DNA of 64,000 bases, taken from NCBI GenBank assembly GCA_946902875.1, contig OX336351.1, positions 1,612,001-1,676,000 of the forward strand. Reading direction: 5' to 3'. Under the pieces are notes generated by a model. It made no database searches. It was not told the DNA's origin and worked only from the letters and a program-made list of their open reading frames with translations. This document shows, piece after piece, positions 1 through 10,232 of the stretch (its first letter is position 1; each line of letters opens with the position of its first letter). Both the position numbers and the translations under genes were made by a program. Source of the stretch: Nematopogon swammerdamellus. Its lineage: Eukaryota; Arthropoda; Insecta; Lepidoptera; Adelidae.

Positions 1-240
1 ACAAGTACGTTATGTGGGTATTGACTAACTCCGCGCGGGACGTGGTGTGAATTCGAACGATATTGGGCAGAATAGTCTATAGGGCTCTTTCGACAATTTA
101 TTTCACGTCGTGAGGTAGCTGCGGTGTTGATAAACTAATATGGTTTACCTACAGCGCAGGATCTTGGCTATTTTACCGGAGGCGTCTCGGTTCATTCTCC
201 GGTGAATGGTGAATACATAAATGGTGAATACAATACATTA
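1..240. other. Unassigned sequence
   Basis: No recognisable coding sequence or repeat. It ends in a short duplicated run (GGTGAATA motifs, 200-235) just before a SINE. Confidence 0.4.
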
Positions 241-600
241 ATGGAAACTGATACGGTTGGCTACATCACCTACTACATCCGTGATGTCAGCCCATAACAC
301 TGAGTGAACTAGGTGCCATGTCAATGCTTCCCTTCATTCAATGTTGGCTACACTGAACTGGACGGAAAACACGAACTATTTATATTGCCGTTTCGACCGA
401 CGTTTCGTTCAGTGCGGTGGTACCAACCCGGCCGGGATAAACCCTACCACCTAGTAAGGTAAGACGGGAAGGGACCTAAAGTTGAACGTGGAATCCGGAC
501 CACGGTCAGCCTCCAACGGTCGAGCGGTCACCCATCCAAATACTGAACGCACCCAGCGTTGCTACAATCAATAGCATCAGTCCACTGTCTGCACCACTGA
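241..600 (-). mobile_element. SINE, 5S head + B1 body
   Basis: Read on the minus strand this has a 5S rRNA-like segment near 500-570 (GGATGGGTGACCGCTCGACC reversed), the TTACTAGGTGGTAGG central segment near 445-460, and the B1 3' end GATGTAGCCAACCGTATCAG near 252-275. There is no long A-tail at 240, so the 3' end is slightly eroded. The same architecture appears at 21310 and 47586. SINEs are non-coding and depend on LINE proteins to move. Confidence 0.75.
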
Positions 601-699
601 GCTATCGAGGCTGACAGACTACTACTGCATGCAAGAACTGAAGGGACAAATTAAATACTGCAGGACCAGCGTCGTTGAGGTTGCGGTTGATAAAATTGG

Positions 700-828
700 G
701 TGGGACGACATCAAGTAGGTACGTCGGCGGAAAGCAGTGATTCCGTACCGCTGAAAGCCGGAAGGACTGAAGGAAAATTGGAGAGGCGTATGTCCAACAG
801 TGGACGCTTACACGCTGACTGACTGAAT
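700..828 (+). mobile_element. RTE-type LINE, 3' end fragment
   Basis: This matches the last part of the RTE frame at 62740-63978: GGGACGACATCAAGTA, then the segment encoding the C-terminal WRKIGEAYVQQW-like region, then CACGCTGACTGACTGA, the (TGAC)n tail. It is 5'-truncated and carries small indels, so it is dead. Confidence 0.7.
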
Positions 829-947
829 GGCTAACTGATTTGATAAACTTGCCTCTTAGCGTGGTATCCACAGACTGGTCAGTGGTGGTACCCAAAATTC
901 AACTATAGTCTGTTCATAGAGTCGACCTAGTACTGGAAATGTGGCCT

Positions 948-1358
948 TGCACGTGATTGGAGGCAATCCGCCGACGCACCAAAGTAGTCGATATTGGATA
1001 CCGGGTGGCTAAGCTCAAGTGGCAGTGGGCTGGGCACCTTAACCGAAGAGACGACGAACTTTGGAGTAACCGTGTCATACACTGGCGGCCGTGGAAGGGA
1101 AACGGAGTGTGGGAAGACCATTCGCCAGGTGGGACGACGACATCAAGTACGTCGGCGGAAAGCAGTGGTTCCGTACCGCTGAAGGCCGGGAGGACTGGAG
1201 GAAAATTGGACAGGCTTATGTCCAGCATTGGTCGGTGTTGTGCTGTAATTTACCAGAGTTCTTGCAGCACAAGACCGATTACTCTGCTTACCCCGATTGT
1301 CGGGCGATGTGTGCGATATGTATGCATGCATGGACGCTCACACGCTGACTGACTGGCT
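948..1358 (+). pseudogene. RTE-type LINE C-terminal fragment, interrupted
   Basis: Translation from about 957 reads EAIRRRTKVVDIGYRVAKLK, WQWAGHLNRRDDELWSNRVI and HWRPWKG, close to the C-terminus of the element at 62740-63978. A frameshift follows near 1105, and reading moves to a frame with KRSVGRPFARWDDDIKYVGG. The 3' end, GGACGCTCACACGCTGACTG, lies at 1331-1352. It is separated from the body by a 104-bp SINE B2 fragment (1226-1329). This is a 5'-truncated dead copy. Confidence 0.75.
1226..1329 (+). mobile_element. SINE B2 3' fragment nested in RTE tail
   Basis: The sequence TCGGTGTTGTGCTGTAATTT through ACTCTGCTTACCCCGATTGT to a TATGTATGCATG tail is the 3' half of body B2. RTE sequence continues on both sides (TGTCCAGCATTGG before, GGACGCTCACACGCTGACTG after), so this 5'-truncated SINE went into an existing RTE copy. 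Confidence 0.65.
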
Positions 1359-1379
1359 GCCGTGATTGGATGCATAGCC

Positions 1380-2172
1380 CGCATGCAGCGCCCACGAGCG
1401 GGGCGTTCTCATTTTTCGTCCTTATCATTTTTATGCCAATGTGGGACAGAGAGAGGGCCATACTAGGTCGACTCGGTGAACAGACAATAGGATAGAATCA
1501 ATATAAATAACTTTCACTTTAAAATATAATGTCAAATTCGTCAGCCGAGATAAACTTACACCGGAATACACTTTATTTTCGACGATTAATAGCACTTCGA
1601 GATAATTCATTTTATAAGCAAAGGCGGCTTCGCATTTTGCACAATGTTAGCAAAGTTGCGGTCTTCAATTTCTCCAATGGAATTAAGTTTGAACCTAAAT
1701 AGCCACAAAACTAAACTTTCCATCAAAACAAGAAAAGAAATCTGGGCTAAAGTTTAAATCCAATTAGATTGTTTTGAAAGAAATGGCCGAATAAAGAGCT
1801 GAGCCCCTTAATGCGCAGTTTCAAAATTTTATTATTTCTCCATTGCTAAGCGCGAAAATTACACGAACGAAAAATAATAATAATGCAAACAAGTGGAAGA
1901 ACAAAGCGATATAATGAAATTATAATGAAGCGCCCTTTTGAACAAATGATTGTGTTAAATATTTAGACCGTAGAAATACTCGCAGATAGAGTTAGTATAC
2001 AATTTCAGACCTGACAGAAATCATAGAACATACCATAACGTCACGAACGATTCCCAGTAGGGTAGGCAGATACAACGGATCTCCACGACCCACGGGCCTC
2101 GATCCAGCCAGACACACCTCTGCCGCCTCTGATTGAACATTATGAGATTGGATCTCATAATGTTCTTCAAAC
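1380..2172. other. Unassigned, mostly AT-rich
   Basis: No ORF with recognisable domains and no repeat family seen elsewhere in the window. Short runs resemble ordinary AT-rich intergenic DNA. Confidence 0.4.
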
Positions 2173-2440
2173 ATTCGGCCTCGCTATCAATGAAATTCTT
2201 CGACCGCGGACACAAGTCTAAGCATTTCGGCCTCTGGCCGCGCAGTCAATAGAGTTCTTCAACCAGACATCGCAAAAGTCTACGCGGGGCGACATTCGGC
2301 CTCGCTATCAATGAAATCACTCGACCGCTGATACAAGTCTACACAGCTCGGCCTCTGGCCGCGCAATCAACAGATTTCTTCAACCAGACCTCGAAAATGT
2401 CTACGCGGGGCGAGATTCCGCCTCGCTATTGCGCTATGGC
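2173..2440 (+). repeat. Tandem repeat, ~118-bp unit
   Basis: A unit starting CATTCGGCCTCGCTATCAAT and ending GTCTACGCGGGGCGA occurs twice in full and starts a third time near 2408. Each unit holds two related ~60-bp halves: CGGCCTCGCTATCAATGAAA and CGGCCTCTGGCCGCGCA. The GC-rich GGCCTCGC motif resembles that in the 68-bp Helitron repeats at 19284-19830, but the units are different. Confidence 0.7.
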
Positions 2441-2725
2441 GCTCGCTTTGAGAGATAAAAATCGATCTGCCTAGGTCGCCGTTATAAACAGGACTCAGGG
2501 GCCCTAACTCTCATACTTTCAATGATAATCATAATCATAGCATAGTAATCTTAGAATGTAAGTGGTGGAATGTTAGACAGAGACAAAACGAGAAAGAAAG
2601 GAGCGGAAAAAACAGGGTAAACAGAAAAAAACACACAAAGGAACGAACGCGCGGCAGTTCGTCGACGACGGGTGTTATTCCTCCAAACGGGCGGACGATA
2701 GCTTTGTGAAAAATTAATAATATAT
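2441..2725. other. Unassigned purine-rich segment
   Basis: Contains a purine-rich stretch (2575-2650) and no recognisable gene or repeat family. Confidence 0.4.
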
Positions 2726-3029
2726 ATTTTTTTTATGGAAACTGATACGGTTGGCTACATCACCTACAAGATCCCAGGCCATAACTCCGGGTGAACTTAG
2801 TGCCACGTCAGTGCTTCCCTTCGGTCGTGCCGGCTACACTGAACTGGACGGAAAACACAAACTTAGCCGCTTCGACCGACCTTTCATTCAGTGCGGTGGT
2901 ACCAACCCAGGCGGGTTAAACCCTACCACCTAGTAATATAAGAAGGGAGTCATATCCCTTAGTCGCATTTTACGAAATACACGGGGAGAGATGCAGTGGA
3001 GCTATTCTTTTAAAGTACCGGCCCCACAC
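2726..3029 (-). mobile_element. SINE, H1 head + B1 body
   Basis: On the minus strand the order is GTGTGGGGCCGGTACTTTAA, then the H1 motif (here reversed as CTTAGTCGCATTTTACGA), TTACTAGGTGGTAGGG, and the B1 end with an A-tail (T-run at 2728-2735 on the plus strand). It is nearly full length (~300 bp) and directly abuts the Penelope-like element at about 3030. Confidence 0.8.
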
Positions 3030-3387
3030 ATTGTATCGAAGAAGTGTTAATGTATAAAGCGGCCGATATCGGCCGCTCCGTAGGAGAAGGGAATAGGGTT
3101 AACGATAGTCAACGTATGTAAGTTTTATCACAACGCAACGTCACCACCATCCTCGGACAACTCGGTCGTATCTGGTGGAGTCTTCGGTGCGAGCTGCGTG
3201 GGGTCGGTGGGTGACGTCGAGCCGGCTGAGAAAAGCGAAGTCGTAATTGCGCGAAGTAATTGGATCCATAAAGTAAATCATACGTTTAATAGTTATTTGT
3301 TTGCTTGTCATTTTGATATGTCCGTTTAGGCTTTTACCGCTATTACACATTGTATATGTTGCAGACACTGACAGTGCGAACACAACA

Positions 3388-5441
3388 AAGAAAAAAGAAA
3401 AATGTGTTATCAACTTATCGCGAGTGGAACTCACGGAGAGTGCAGTGTCAGTGCTGGAGAAAGGATAGAACTTTGTTCCAACACCGGTGAGACTACCAGT
3501 CGAACGAATAATCGGAGGAATTGAGGAAGCAATCACGCAAAACAGGATTCCGAAAAATGACGCGGAGCTACTCAGGCAAGAAGCAGCGCATATCTTGCGC
3601 CGTGCTCGACTTCCGCCTGCCAACATCACGTTTGCAGAACGACGAGCGCTGCAAGAGTTGCACAAGGATGACCGCTTGACCGTACTACCGGCGGACATAG
3701 GGAATGCGACGGTGGTTCTAGCAACCGAGGACTACCAGAGCAAGATACAACATATGCTGTCCACAGGTACTTACGAGAAAGTTAACTACAATCCAACTGC
3801 ACGAGTAGCTAGAAAAAGAAACGCGTTAATAAAGGACAAAAGTTCGCCGTTGCCGGAGTGCCAAAGGAAGTTGCTGTGTGTGAGAAACCCACAACCACCG
3901 AAACTGTATGGACTACCTAAGATACATAAGCCGGCGACTCCCCTGTGACCGATAGTGAGCCAAATAGACTCCCCGACGTACGGTCTCTCGAAATATTTGG
4001 CTAGTCTACTGCAACCACTCACGGGCAACACTGCCTCTTACATTAAGGACTGGGCGCATTTTATTGAGGAGATATCGAAACTCAAACTGGGACCTGATGA
4101 TCTCATGGTAAGTTTTGCTGTGGAGTCCCTCTATACAAATGTACTTCTGACGGATGCGTTGGACATCATTAGTAAAAACTGAGCAACAAGAACATAGACA
4201 CGGGGTACACAAAACTTATAGAGCACTGTCTACGACAAAATTATTTCCTCTGGCAAGGAGATTTCTATCTTCAGTTGGACGGAGTGGCGATGGGGTCGCC
4301 AGTAGCTCCCGTGGTGGCGAATCTGTTTATGGAGGACTTTGAGGAGCGGGCGCTGTCTACAGTGGAACATCCTCCAGTCATCTGGTTCAGATACGTGGAC
4401 GACACCTTCGCGATATTTCCTCACGGCCGGAGTGAACTGTCAAGTTTCCTGAACCACCTCAACGACATTCACCCACAGATCAAGTTTACGATGGAGTTAG
4501 AGAAAGACGGAAATATTGCGTTCTTGGATGTGCTGGTAATTAGAAGAACTGATGGAAAATTGGGAAACACAGTCTATAGAAAACCTACGCACACCAACAG
4601 GTATCTCAATGCCAGTTCACATCACCATCCAGCGCAGTTACGTTCAGTGAGCACCTCTCTAGTAAGTGCTCGACACAAGATCTGTGATGACGATCACATC
4701 GAGGAGGAACTTGCCAAAGTAAGGACAGCGTTGCAACAGAATGGCTATAAACCACGAGCCTGCCTGTCTCTTCAACGTGCAGCAACAGGGCGGCAGAGGG
4801 TAGAGGTCGGAAGGCGGTGCGCCTACTTACCATACATACGGGGGATCACGGACCGTATAGGTAAGTTGATGAGCAAGTTGAGCATTAAGACCTTCTACAA
4901 ACCTCTCACAAAAATCCAAGGCATGTTGAAAACAGTCAAGGACCAGATTCCACTGCAGGCTCCAGGTGTATACAAAATACCATGTAGCTGTGGGAGGTGT
5001 TACATCGGACAAACGAAGCGCAGTGTTCAGACAAGGTTGTCGGAACACATCAGGGCGACGAAGAACAACGAGTTCCATAAGTCAGCCATCTGTGAGCATG
5101 CTCTGGACAGCGGCACAAATCATTGGATTCGATTCGACCAAAACAGTACGATATCAGTCGAAAAACACTATGTACCACGTTTGGTTCGAGAATCCATTGA
5201 AATTTCCAGACATGCCAATTTCAACAGGGAAGACAGCATGGTACTCTCTTTGTCGTGGACTCCTCTGCTGGCGAAGCATGGCTCGGATGGTAACCAGCAT
5301 CAAGCTCTGGCAGCCATAGACACAGTGAGCTACGTGTGCACCGACCTTTTCCAGCAAGAGAGGTCGAACCTACCCGCATCGGCCGAAGTACCCTCGCATC
5401 GCTACAATCTACGTCAGCGGCGACCGGCAGTTGACATCTGA
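3388..5441 (+). pseudogene. Penelope-like RT with GIY-YIG endonuclease (broken)
   Basis: One ancestral protein of about 680 residues can be followed through breaks. The N-terminal part (from about 3390) has a Lys-rich start, then NLSRVELTESAVSVLEKG and NFVPTPVRLPVERIIGGIEE, the region that precedes RT in this family. An in-frame TAG lies at 3466. RT follows, with LTVLPADIGNATVVL and YGLPKIHKPATPL; a TGA lies at 3946. The same frame then runs 3955-4182, and a frameshift near 4180 leads into the 388-residue frame at 4275-5441. That frame holds DGVAMGSPVAPVVANLFMED, the catalytic FRYVDDTFAIF near residue 40, and at residues ~230-265 the GIY-YIG-like VYKIPCSCGRCYIGQTKR. The two stops and the shift make it non-functional. 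Confidence 0.9.
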
Positions 5442-5484
5442 CTGGACGATATGTCGGGTGTCCTCCAGGTCATCGCAGTTCCGC

Positions 5485-5528
5485 GAGTCCTGACGATGTC
5501 CCCGGAGTGAGGGACGAAACGTCGACTT
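5485..5528 (+). ncRNA. Hammerhead ribozyme-like motif
   Basis: Visible parts in order: GAGTC (5485-5489), CTGACGA (5490-5496, matching CUGANGA), one extra T, stem II GTCCC (5498-5502) and GGGAC (5510-5514 region) around loop CGGAGTGA, GAAA, then ACGT and GTC (5521-5523), then GACTT (5524-5528). GAGTC can pair with GACTT as stem I. Stem III would be only the self-complementary ACGT, so cleavage would need a dimer. The extra T after CTGACGA departs from the consensus. Hammerhead motifs are known in Penelope-like elements. Activity here is unproven. Confidence 0.55.
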
Positions 5529-5611
5529 TAAAAGTGAGTCGCTTTAAATACCGCATAACCGAAAAACTTATACATTGTCATTTTGAGTCGTCAGTCAATT
5601 TATTTCAAATC

Positions 5612-5668
5612 ATCTCTATATCTGTCTCGGTCTCTGTCTCTGTCTCTGTCTCTGTCTCTGTCTCTGTA
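5612..5668 (+). repeat. (TCTCTG)n microsatellite, short tract
   Basis: A short hexanucleotide tract directly after the Penelope 3' segment ATTTATTTCAAATCATCTCT. It is the first of three such tracts that always follow the same terminal sequence. Confidence 0.85.
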
Positions 5669-5943
5669 TCTTGTATCGAATAAGTGTTTTAATAATAGGG
5701 TTAGCGATAGTCAACGTATGTAAGTTTTATCACAACGTCACCACCATCCTCGGACAACTCGGTCGTATCTGTTGGAGTCTTCGGTGCGAGCTGCGTGGGG
5801 TCGGTGGGCGACGTCGGGCCGGCTGAGAAAAGCGAAGTCGTAATTGCGCGAAGTAATTGGACCCATAAAGTAAATCCTACGTTTAATAGTTATTTCTTTG
5901 CTTGTCATGTATTTTGAGTCGTCAGTCAATTTATTTCAATTCA
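5669..5943 (+). mobile_element. Penelope terminal segment, second copy
   Basis: Starts TTGTATCGAATAAGTGTTTT, continues through TAGGGTTAGCGATAGTCAAC and GCGAGCTGCGTGGGGTCGGT, and ends ATTTTGAGTCGTCAGTCAAT before the next hexanucleotide tract. It has no coding part and fuses sequence found at the 5' end (3031-3300) with sequence found at the 3' end (5582-5610). It is a short internally deleted or terminal-repeat unit in the same orientation. Confidence 0.7.
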
Positions 5944-6140
5944 TCTCTATCTCTATCTCTGTCTCTGTCTCTGTCTCTGTCTCTGTCTCTGTCTCTGTCT
6001 CTGTCTCTGTCTCTGTCTCTGTCTCTGTCTCTGTCTCTGTCTCTGTCTCTGTCTCTGTCTCTGTCTCTGTCTCTGTCTCTGTCTCTGTCTCTGTCTCTGT
6101 CTCTGTCTCTGTCTCTGTCTCTGTCTCTGTCTCTGTCTCT
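5944..6140 (+). repeat. (TCTCTG)n microsatellite, ~197 bp
   Basis: An almost pure (CTGTCT)n array of more than 30 units. The apparent reading frames across it (Ser-Val, Ser-Leu or Arg-Gln dipeptide runs) are by-products of the repeat and are not genes. Confidence 0.95.
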
Positions 6141-6345
6141 TGTATCGAAGAAGTGTTTTAATAATAGGGTTAGCGATAGTCAACGTAAGTTTTATCACAA
6201 CGTCACCACCATCCTCGGACAACTCGTCGTATCTGTTGGAGTCTTCGGTGCGAGCTGCGTGGGGTCGGTGGGTGACGTCGAGCCGGCTGAGAAAAGCGAA
6301 GTCGTAATTGCGCGAAGTAATTGGATCCATAAAGTAACGTTCCAA
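6141..6345 (+). mobile_element. Penelope terminal segment, third copy
   Basis: Repeats TTGTATCGAAGAAGTGTTTT, TAGGGTTAGCGATAGTCAAC and the GCGAGCTGCGTGGGGTCGGT block, ending near GCGAAGTAATTGGATCCATA (6315). It is truncated before the ATTTTGAGTCG part. Confidence 0.7.
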
Positions 6346-6650
6346 CTTTAATGTCAACTTCGAGCGAGCCGGATGTTGTTTACACAGCCTGCCTGACATA
6401 TCAGGACACTTTATAAAACATATTTCTCTTAGACAATCCATTTTATAAATTAAGTGAATTTTTTTCTTACTGTAAATAAAAATGATTTTGATAATTCAAA
6501 TTGTTTATATGCATAAACTCAAATTTTATTAATAACTTGACTGAACCCTATGCTCTTTGTTTTGTATTTTATTATCTTTTTTAATGGGTATATCTTGAGT
6601 TAATATTTTTAATTAACATAATGAAAACGTAGTACGTAAGTTATATTTAA
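6346..6650. other. Unassigned AT-rich segment
   Basis: Strongly AT-rich, with no recognisable gene or repeat family. Confidence 0.4.
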
Positions 6651-7508
6651 AAAAATCACAGATTTGGTGCCTTACACGACTATCGAGCACATTGAAAATG
6701 AATCTACGGAATTCGAAAAAATATTGTCGCTGAGCGACCCGAGAAAGTCGGGATAAGGAAAAGGTTAGTTGGGTTCTGATGATGGAGCCGGAAGGAAGCC
6801 ATAGGAACTCCTAAACTACACATGATAAATCCACCATATTTGGGCTCGTTGGATATAGGAATATCCAACGAGCCCAACCTAACCTAACCTAACCTAACCT
6901 AACCTAACCTAACCTAACCTAACCTAACCTAACCTATATTCTTACCTTCTAGATCCTTATATTATATTTTTATATTTGATATTTATTAATTTGTTACTTT
7001 TGTTAGACATAATGTCAAGCTTATCTCTTTTTATGTCTAAATTGTAGTTTACATTTTTGAAGTTGGTTGTGTTTTTGAAAAATAATAAAATATATATAAA
7101 TGTAATATTTTTTTTTATTTTGTTGAATTCATTTTCAATGCGACGCATCTTCTAACCTAACCTATATTCCTATATTCCTATATCCAACGAGCCCAAATAT
7201 GGTGGATTTATCATGTGTAGTTTAGGAGTTTCTATGGCTTCCTTCCGGCTCCATCATCAGGACCCTGGAAATAACATATGACTAGAGTGCTTGCGAAGAC
7301 AAATCCAACGAGCCCAAACACGATAGGCTTATCATGTGTAGTTTAGGAGTTACTATTGCTTCCTTCCGGCTCCATCATCAGACCCCAACTAACCTTTTTC
7401 TTATCGCGACTTTCTCGTGTCGCTCAGCGACAATATTTTTTCGAATTCCGTAGATTCATTTTGCAATGTGCTCGATAGTCGTGTGAGGCACGAAATCTGT
7501 GAATTTCT
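6651..7508. mobile_element. Foldback element with ~200-bp inverted arms
   Basis: The left arm (about 6651-6862) includes TCACAGATTTGGTGCCTTAC, TTGTCGCTGAGCGACCCGAG, GATGGAGCCGGAAGGAAGCC and GGGCTCGTTGG. The right arm carries the reverse complements: CCAACGAGCCCAAATATGGT (7181-7205), GGCTTCCTTCCGGCTCCATC, then outward to GTCGCTCAGCGACAATATTT and CGTGTGAGGCACGAAATCTG (7480-7500). The right arm contains the ATCCAACGAGCCC...CCATCATCAG module twice (about 7182-7262 and 7302-7381). The core is AT-rich and holds a telomeric array. No transposase is present. Confidence 0.75.
6876..6935 (+). repeat. Interstitial telomeric array, (AACCT)12
   Basis: Twelve uninterrupted AACCT units, the complement of the arthropod telomere repeat TTAGG. 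The array begins inside the foldback element just after CCAACGAGCCC. A single further AACCTAACCT lies at 7154-7163 beside the right arm. Confidence 0.95.
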
Positions 7509-8125
7509 TTTTTCAGAAAGCTTGAGCTACAGGGCAAACCCTTAACCCGATCGTCTTTGTTTTAGGCTCAAATTATAGCTGACTAAACTGTCCAGAGGAG
7601 TTTTTCTCAAATTTTTGATATCATTCTTCGTTTCCAAAATATCGAGCGCCAAAATCAAAAATTCGGAAAAAAATTAATTTTTTTTTCACTATTTCGACCA
7701 TAACTTTTTTCGTTTTTTACTTTCTCGAATAATTATTTGCACCATATAGCTCTCATGAATACGCGTCTTTTTGAAGATCATATCTTCACAACTGTCCGTG
7801 ATATAAGGGGTTCGCACTTTTTCGTGAAATCGGGGCCTATACTGAAACGAACCAAAAGACATTTTCAATGTCAAAAGCTCTGTAATGTTTCTTACCCGGT
7901 TCTTTCTTATAGATTGCACTGCTGAACGGGATATGACAAAAAATTATGACGAACCATACTGAATAGGTATGCACATGTCTCAATGAAATATTGTTATTGT
8001 TGTGTATTCTTTATGGCGAAATAAATATCTGAATCTGAAGCTGAGTCTTTAAAACTATGCGGTTATAATTATGTGTGGCCACAATATTTATATTGTCTAT
8101 GGAAATTAGCATAGAAAATCCTAAG
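7509..8125. other. Unassigned segment
   Basis: No recognisable domains. It contains CGAAATAAATATCTGAATCTGA near 8018, which could be the 3' end of a retroelement, but I cannot assign it. Confidence 0.35.
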
Positions 8126-8460
8126 AAAATCATACGTTTAATAGTAACTTTGTTTGCTTGTCTTGTATTTTGAGTCGTCAGTAAATTTTTTTCAAATCAT
8201 CTCTATCTCTATCTCTGTCTCTGTCTTTATCTCTGTCTCTGTCTCTGTCTCTGTCTCTGTCTCTGTCTCTGTCTCTGTCTCTGTCTCTGTCTCTGTCTCT
8301 GTCTCTGTCTCTGTCTCTGTCTCTGTCTCTGTCTCTGTCTCTGTCTCTGTCTCTGTCTCTGTATCTATCTCTATCTCTGTCTCTGTCTCTATCTCTACCT
8401 CTATATTTATATCACCTCTATCTCTATCTCTATATCTATCTTTATCTCACCTCTATAATA
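8126..8460 (+). mobile_element. Penelope 3' segment plus (TCTCTG)n tract
   Basis: CATACGTTTAATAGTAACTT and ATTTTGAGTCGTCAGTAAAT (8128-8190) match the terminal segment at 3285-3310 and 5582-5610. A long (TCTCTG)n tract (8200-8400) follows and degrades into (TCTCTA)n. The association of this terminal sequence with the hexanucleotide is thus seen again outside the cluster at 3-6.3 kb. Confidence 0.75.
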
Positions 8461-8830
8461 AAAATAAAATGAATCAATTATATAAAAAAAACCAAAAAAC
8501 AAACAAAACACAAAAAAAAAAAAACAATTAAAATTCAGCTCTGGCTGAAAAAATTGTCTATCTTTATTAGCACATTATGTATGACACTGAATAAGCTTGT
8601 ACATCCGTTAAAATTTTTATTTATTTATGATTGATTTTGATATGCAAACATCTATACGTGGACCCCGAGAATATTTGGGACTGGAGTGAATTGCAATTTG
8701 GCGTCACGCATCACGAGTTACGCTCGCGACTAATAACATACATTATTACAAAAACCTAGAACGCACTGTGAAATGTTTTTCTAAGCTATCCAATTTATTT
8801 CCTTCAATTTATTTATTCCAATTTTATAAA
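8461..8830. other. Low-complexity A-rich DNA and unassigned sequence
   Basis: A-rich runs (8461-8530), then sequence with no recognisable gene. Confidence 0.4.
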
Positions 8831-9215
8831 AATGTAAGAAAAATCACAGGTATAGTTACGGGGCACAACTGTCTCAAAAGGCATCTCCACATAATGGGCC
8901 TAAGTGACGACCCACTGTGCGCTCAATGTGGGGAGGCAGAAACCAGTGCTCACTACGTCGGCCAGTGCACCATGTATGCAGGACCGCGATGGAAGACACT
9001 GGGGAAAGACCACTACAGTGAGGAAGAACTTCGAGGAATCGACTGGAAGAAATTATTGGAGTATATAGCGAAGACGGGCAGACTGGACCACCATGAGCAG
9101 GGAGTAGACGACGGCAGCAGGTAATTCCCCCAAGCCCCTCCGGGATAGGCGATATAGTCCCAACCTAGCGGACCTGATCGCCGGACTGACTCCGCCAGTC
9201 CTCCCACCAAGAACT
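8831..9215 (+). pseudogene. LINE C-terminus (RNase H-type clade) and 3' UTR
   Basis: The frame to the stop at 9122 reads KITGIVTGHNCLKRHLHIMG, LSDDPLCAQCGEAETSAHYV and GQC. This is the Cys/His-bearing tail that follows the RNase H domain in R1/LOA/I-like non-LTR retrotransposons (pattern LTGH..L..HLH..G, C..CG..E...H). RT and RNase H are absent, so this is a 5'-truncated insertion. The 3' UTR includes CCCCAAGCCCCTCCGGGATA and ends near TATATATATAAG (9215). The clade call is tentative. Confidence 0.75.
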
Positions 9216-9740
9216 ATATATATAAGCTATCCAATTTATAATAAATCCATAATATAAATAAATAAATAAAAATCAAAAACAAAATACATTTCTTACATCA
9301 GTGCTTCAGTTTCATTACTCATTTCAAATTACTAACAATATTGACGAGTCTGAAGCGCGTGCAAAAAAATTGTTTACTCCCAAATTTCAGCGCCGTCTCT
9401 GGACTCGCAATAAAGGGGGATTGCTGGAAGATCACTTAGCAAACAGCAATAAGAGTGTGCCAACAATTCGCGCGCGCAGTGTACACAGTTCCCTTGCCCG
9501 AAATAAACAATCGTAGACGTGGACAAATGCGGTAAGACGCCTATTTGTCGCGGGACCCGACCGACGCAAAATCCAACTTTAATTTAGATCTGGAGGTAGT
9601 TATGCAGCGGTGCGAGTCCACAAATCACCGGTCCCTTTGTATAATTTGATGTGAATACGTCTTCACTTTTGCTGGGGAGTCATTTCGCAAGAGCGGTTAC
9701 GAAATTTGCGACGTTTTAAACGCTCACCACTCGTTAAATA
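9216..9740. other. Unassigned segment
   Basis: A modest open frame (9301-9516) shows no recognisable domain. No repeat family is shared with the rest of the window. Confidence 0.35.
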
Positions 9741-10232
9741 TACAGGGTGTTTCAGAATAGGCTTGAGAAGCTTCAGGAATGGAAAGTACTCATTATTAGA
9801 AGAAAAAAATCTTATCACTCAAATCGAAATTATGTATTTTTTTGTTCATACAAATATTTTAAATTCTAATAATAACTCGATGGACGGTGAGTATGCGGAG
9901 ATTTGGCAATAGTGCTGTCTAGGTCTAGGAAGTGCAATGATCTAGTCAGTCCCCTTTTTCTTTTGATGTCATTAACATTAAGTGTTTGGAATTTACCTAT
10001 ATGCAGTTAAATTCTACTAGTTAAGCATGCAAGTTAGTCATTTTATTTTTATTTAACAAAGGCGGATGTTAACCGTCCACTAAATGTCGATTTTCAATAT
10101 TATGTGACTATTTTCACCAAAAAGTACTATAAAATGACCGAATCTGGGAAAAAGTTTCAGAGCTTTTAGTCTACAAATATGGAACCCTTTCGAACCCTGA
10201 AGTTACGAAACCCTATCCTGAAACACCCTGTA
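9741..10232. mobile_element. MITE, TA target site, 492 bp
   Basis: The ends are inverted: TACAGGGTGTTTCAGAATAG (left) and the complement of CTATCCTGAAACACCCTGTA (right). The element is flanked by TA on both sides (9739-9740 and 10233-10234), which fits a Tc1/mariner-type non-autonomous element. The interior is AT-rich and non-coding. Confidence 0.75.

Larger units (their letters stand above)
3030..5668 (+). mobile_element. Penelope-like element (degenerate)
   Basis: Order: terminal segment beginning TTGTATCGAAGAAGTGTT (3031) with GCGAGCTGCGTGGGGTCGGT (3189); a broken RT plus GIY-YIG frame (about 3388-5441); a hammerhead-like motif (5485-5528); ATTTTGAGTCGTCAGTCAAT (5582); then a short (TCTCTG)n tract. 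The terminal segment recurs downstream at 5669 and 6141, which fits the repeated or partial terminal units known for Penelope-like elements. Those elements use target-primed reverse transcription and carry no integrase. The left boundary touches a SINE, so the exact target duplication is unclear. Confidence 0.8.

Noticed and set aside
3141..3698. Minus-strand frame across the Penelope 5' region
   Set aside because: It overlaps the real plus-strand RT frame and recurs in the terminal repeats at 5738 and 5953, so it reflects repeat sequence and not a gene.
5898..6441. Long frames of Ser-Val, Ser-Leu or Arg-Gln dipeptides
   Set aside because: They are produced by the (TCTCTG)n microsatellite, which is open in several frames on both strands. 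The same happens at 8154-8531.
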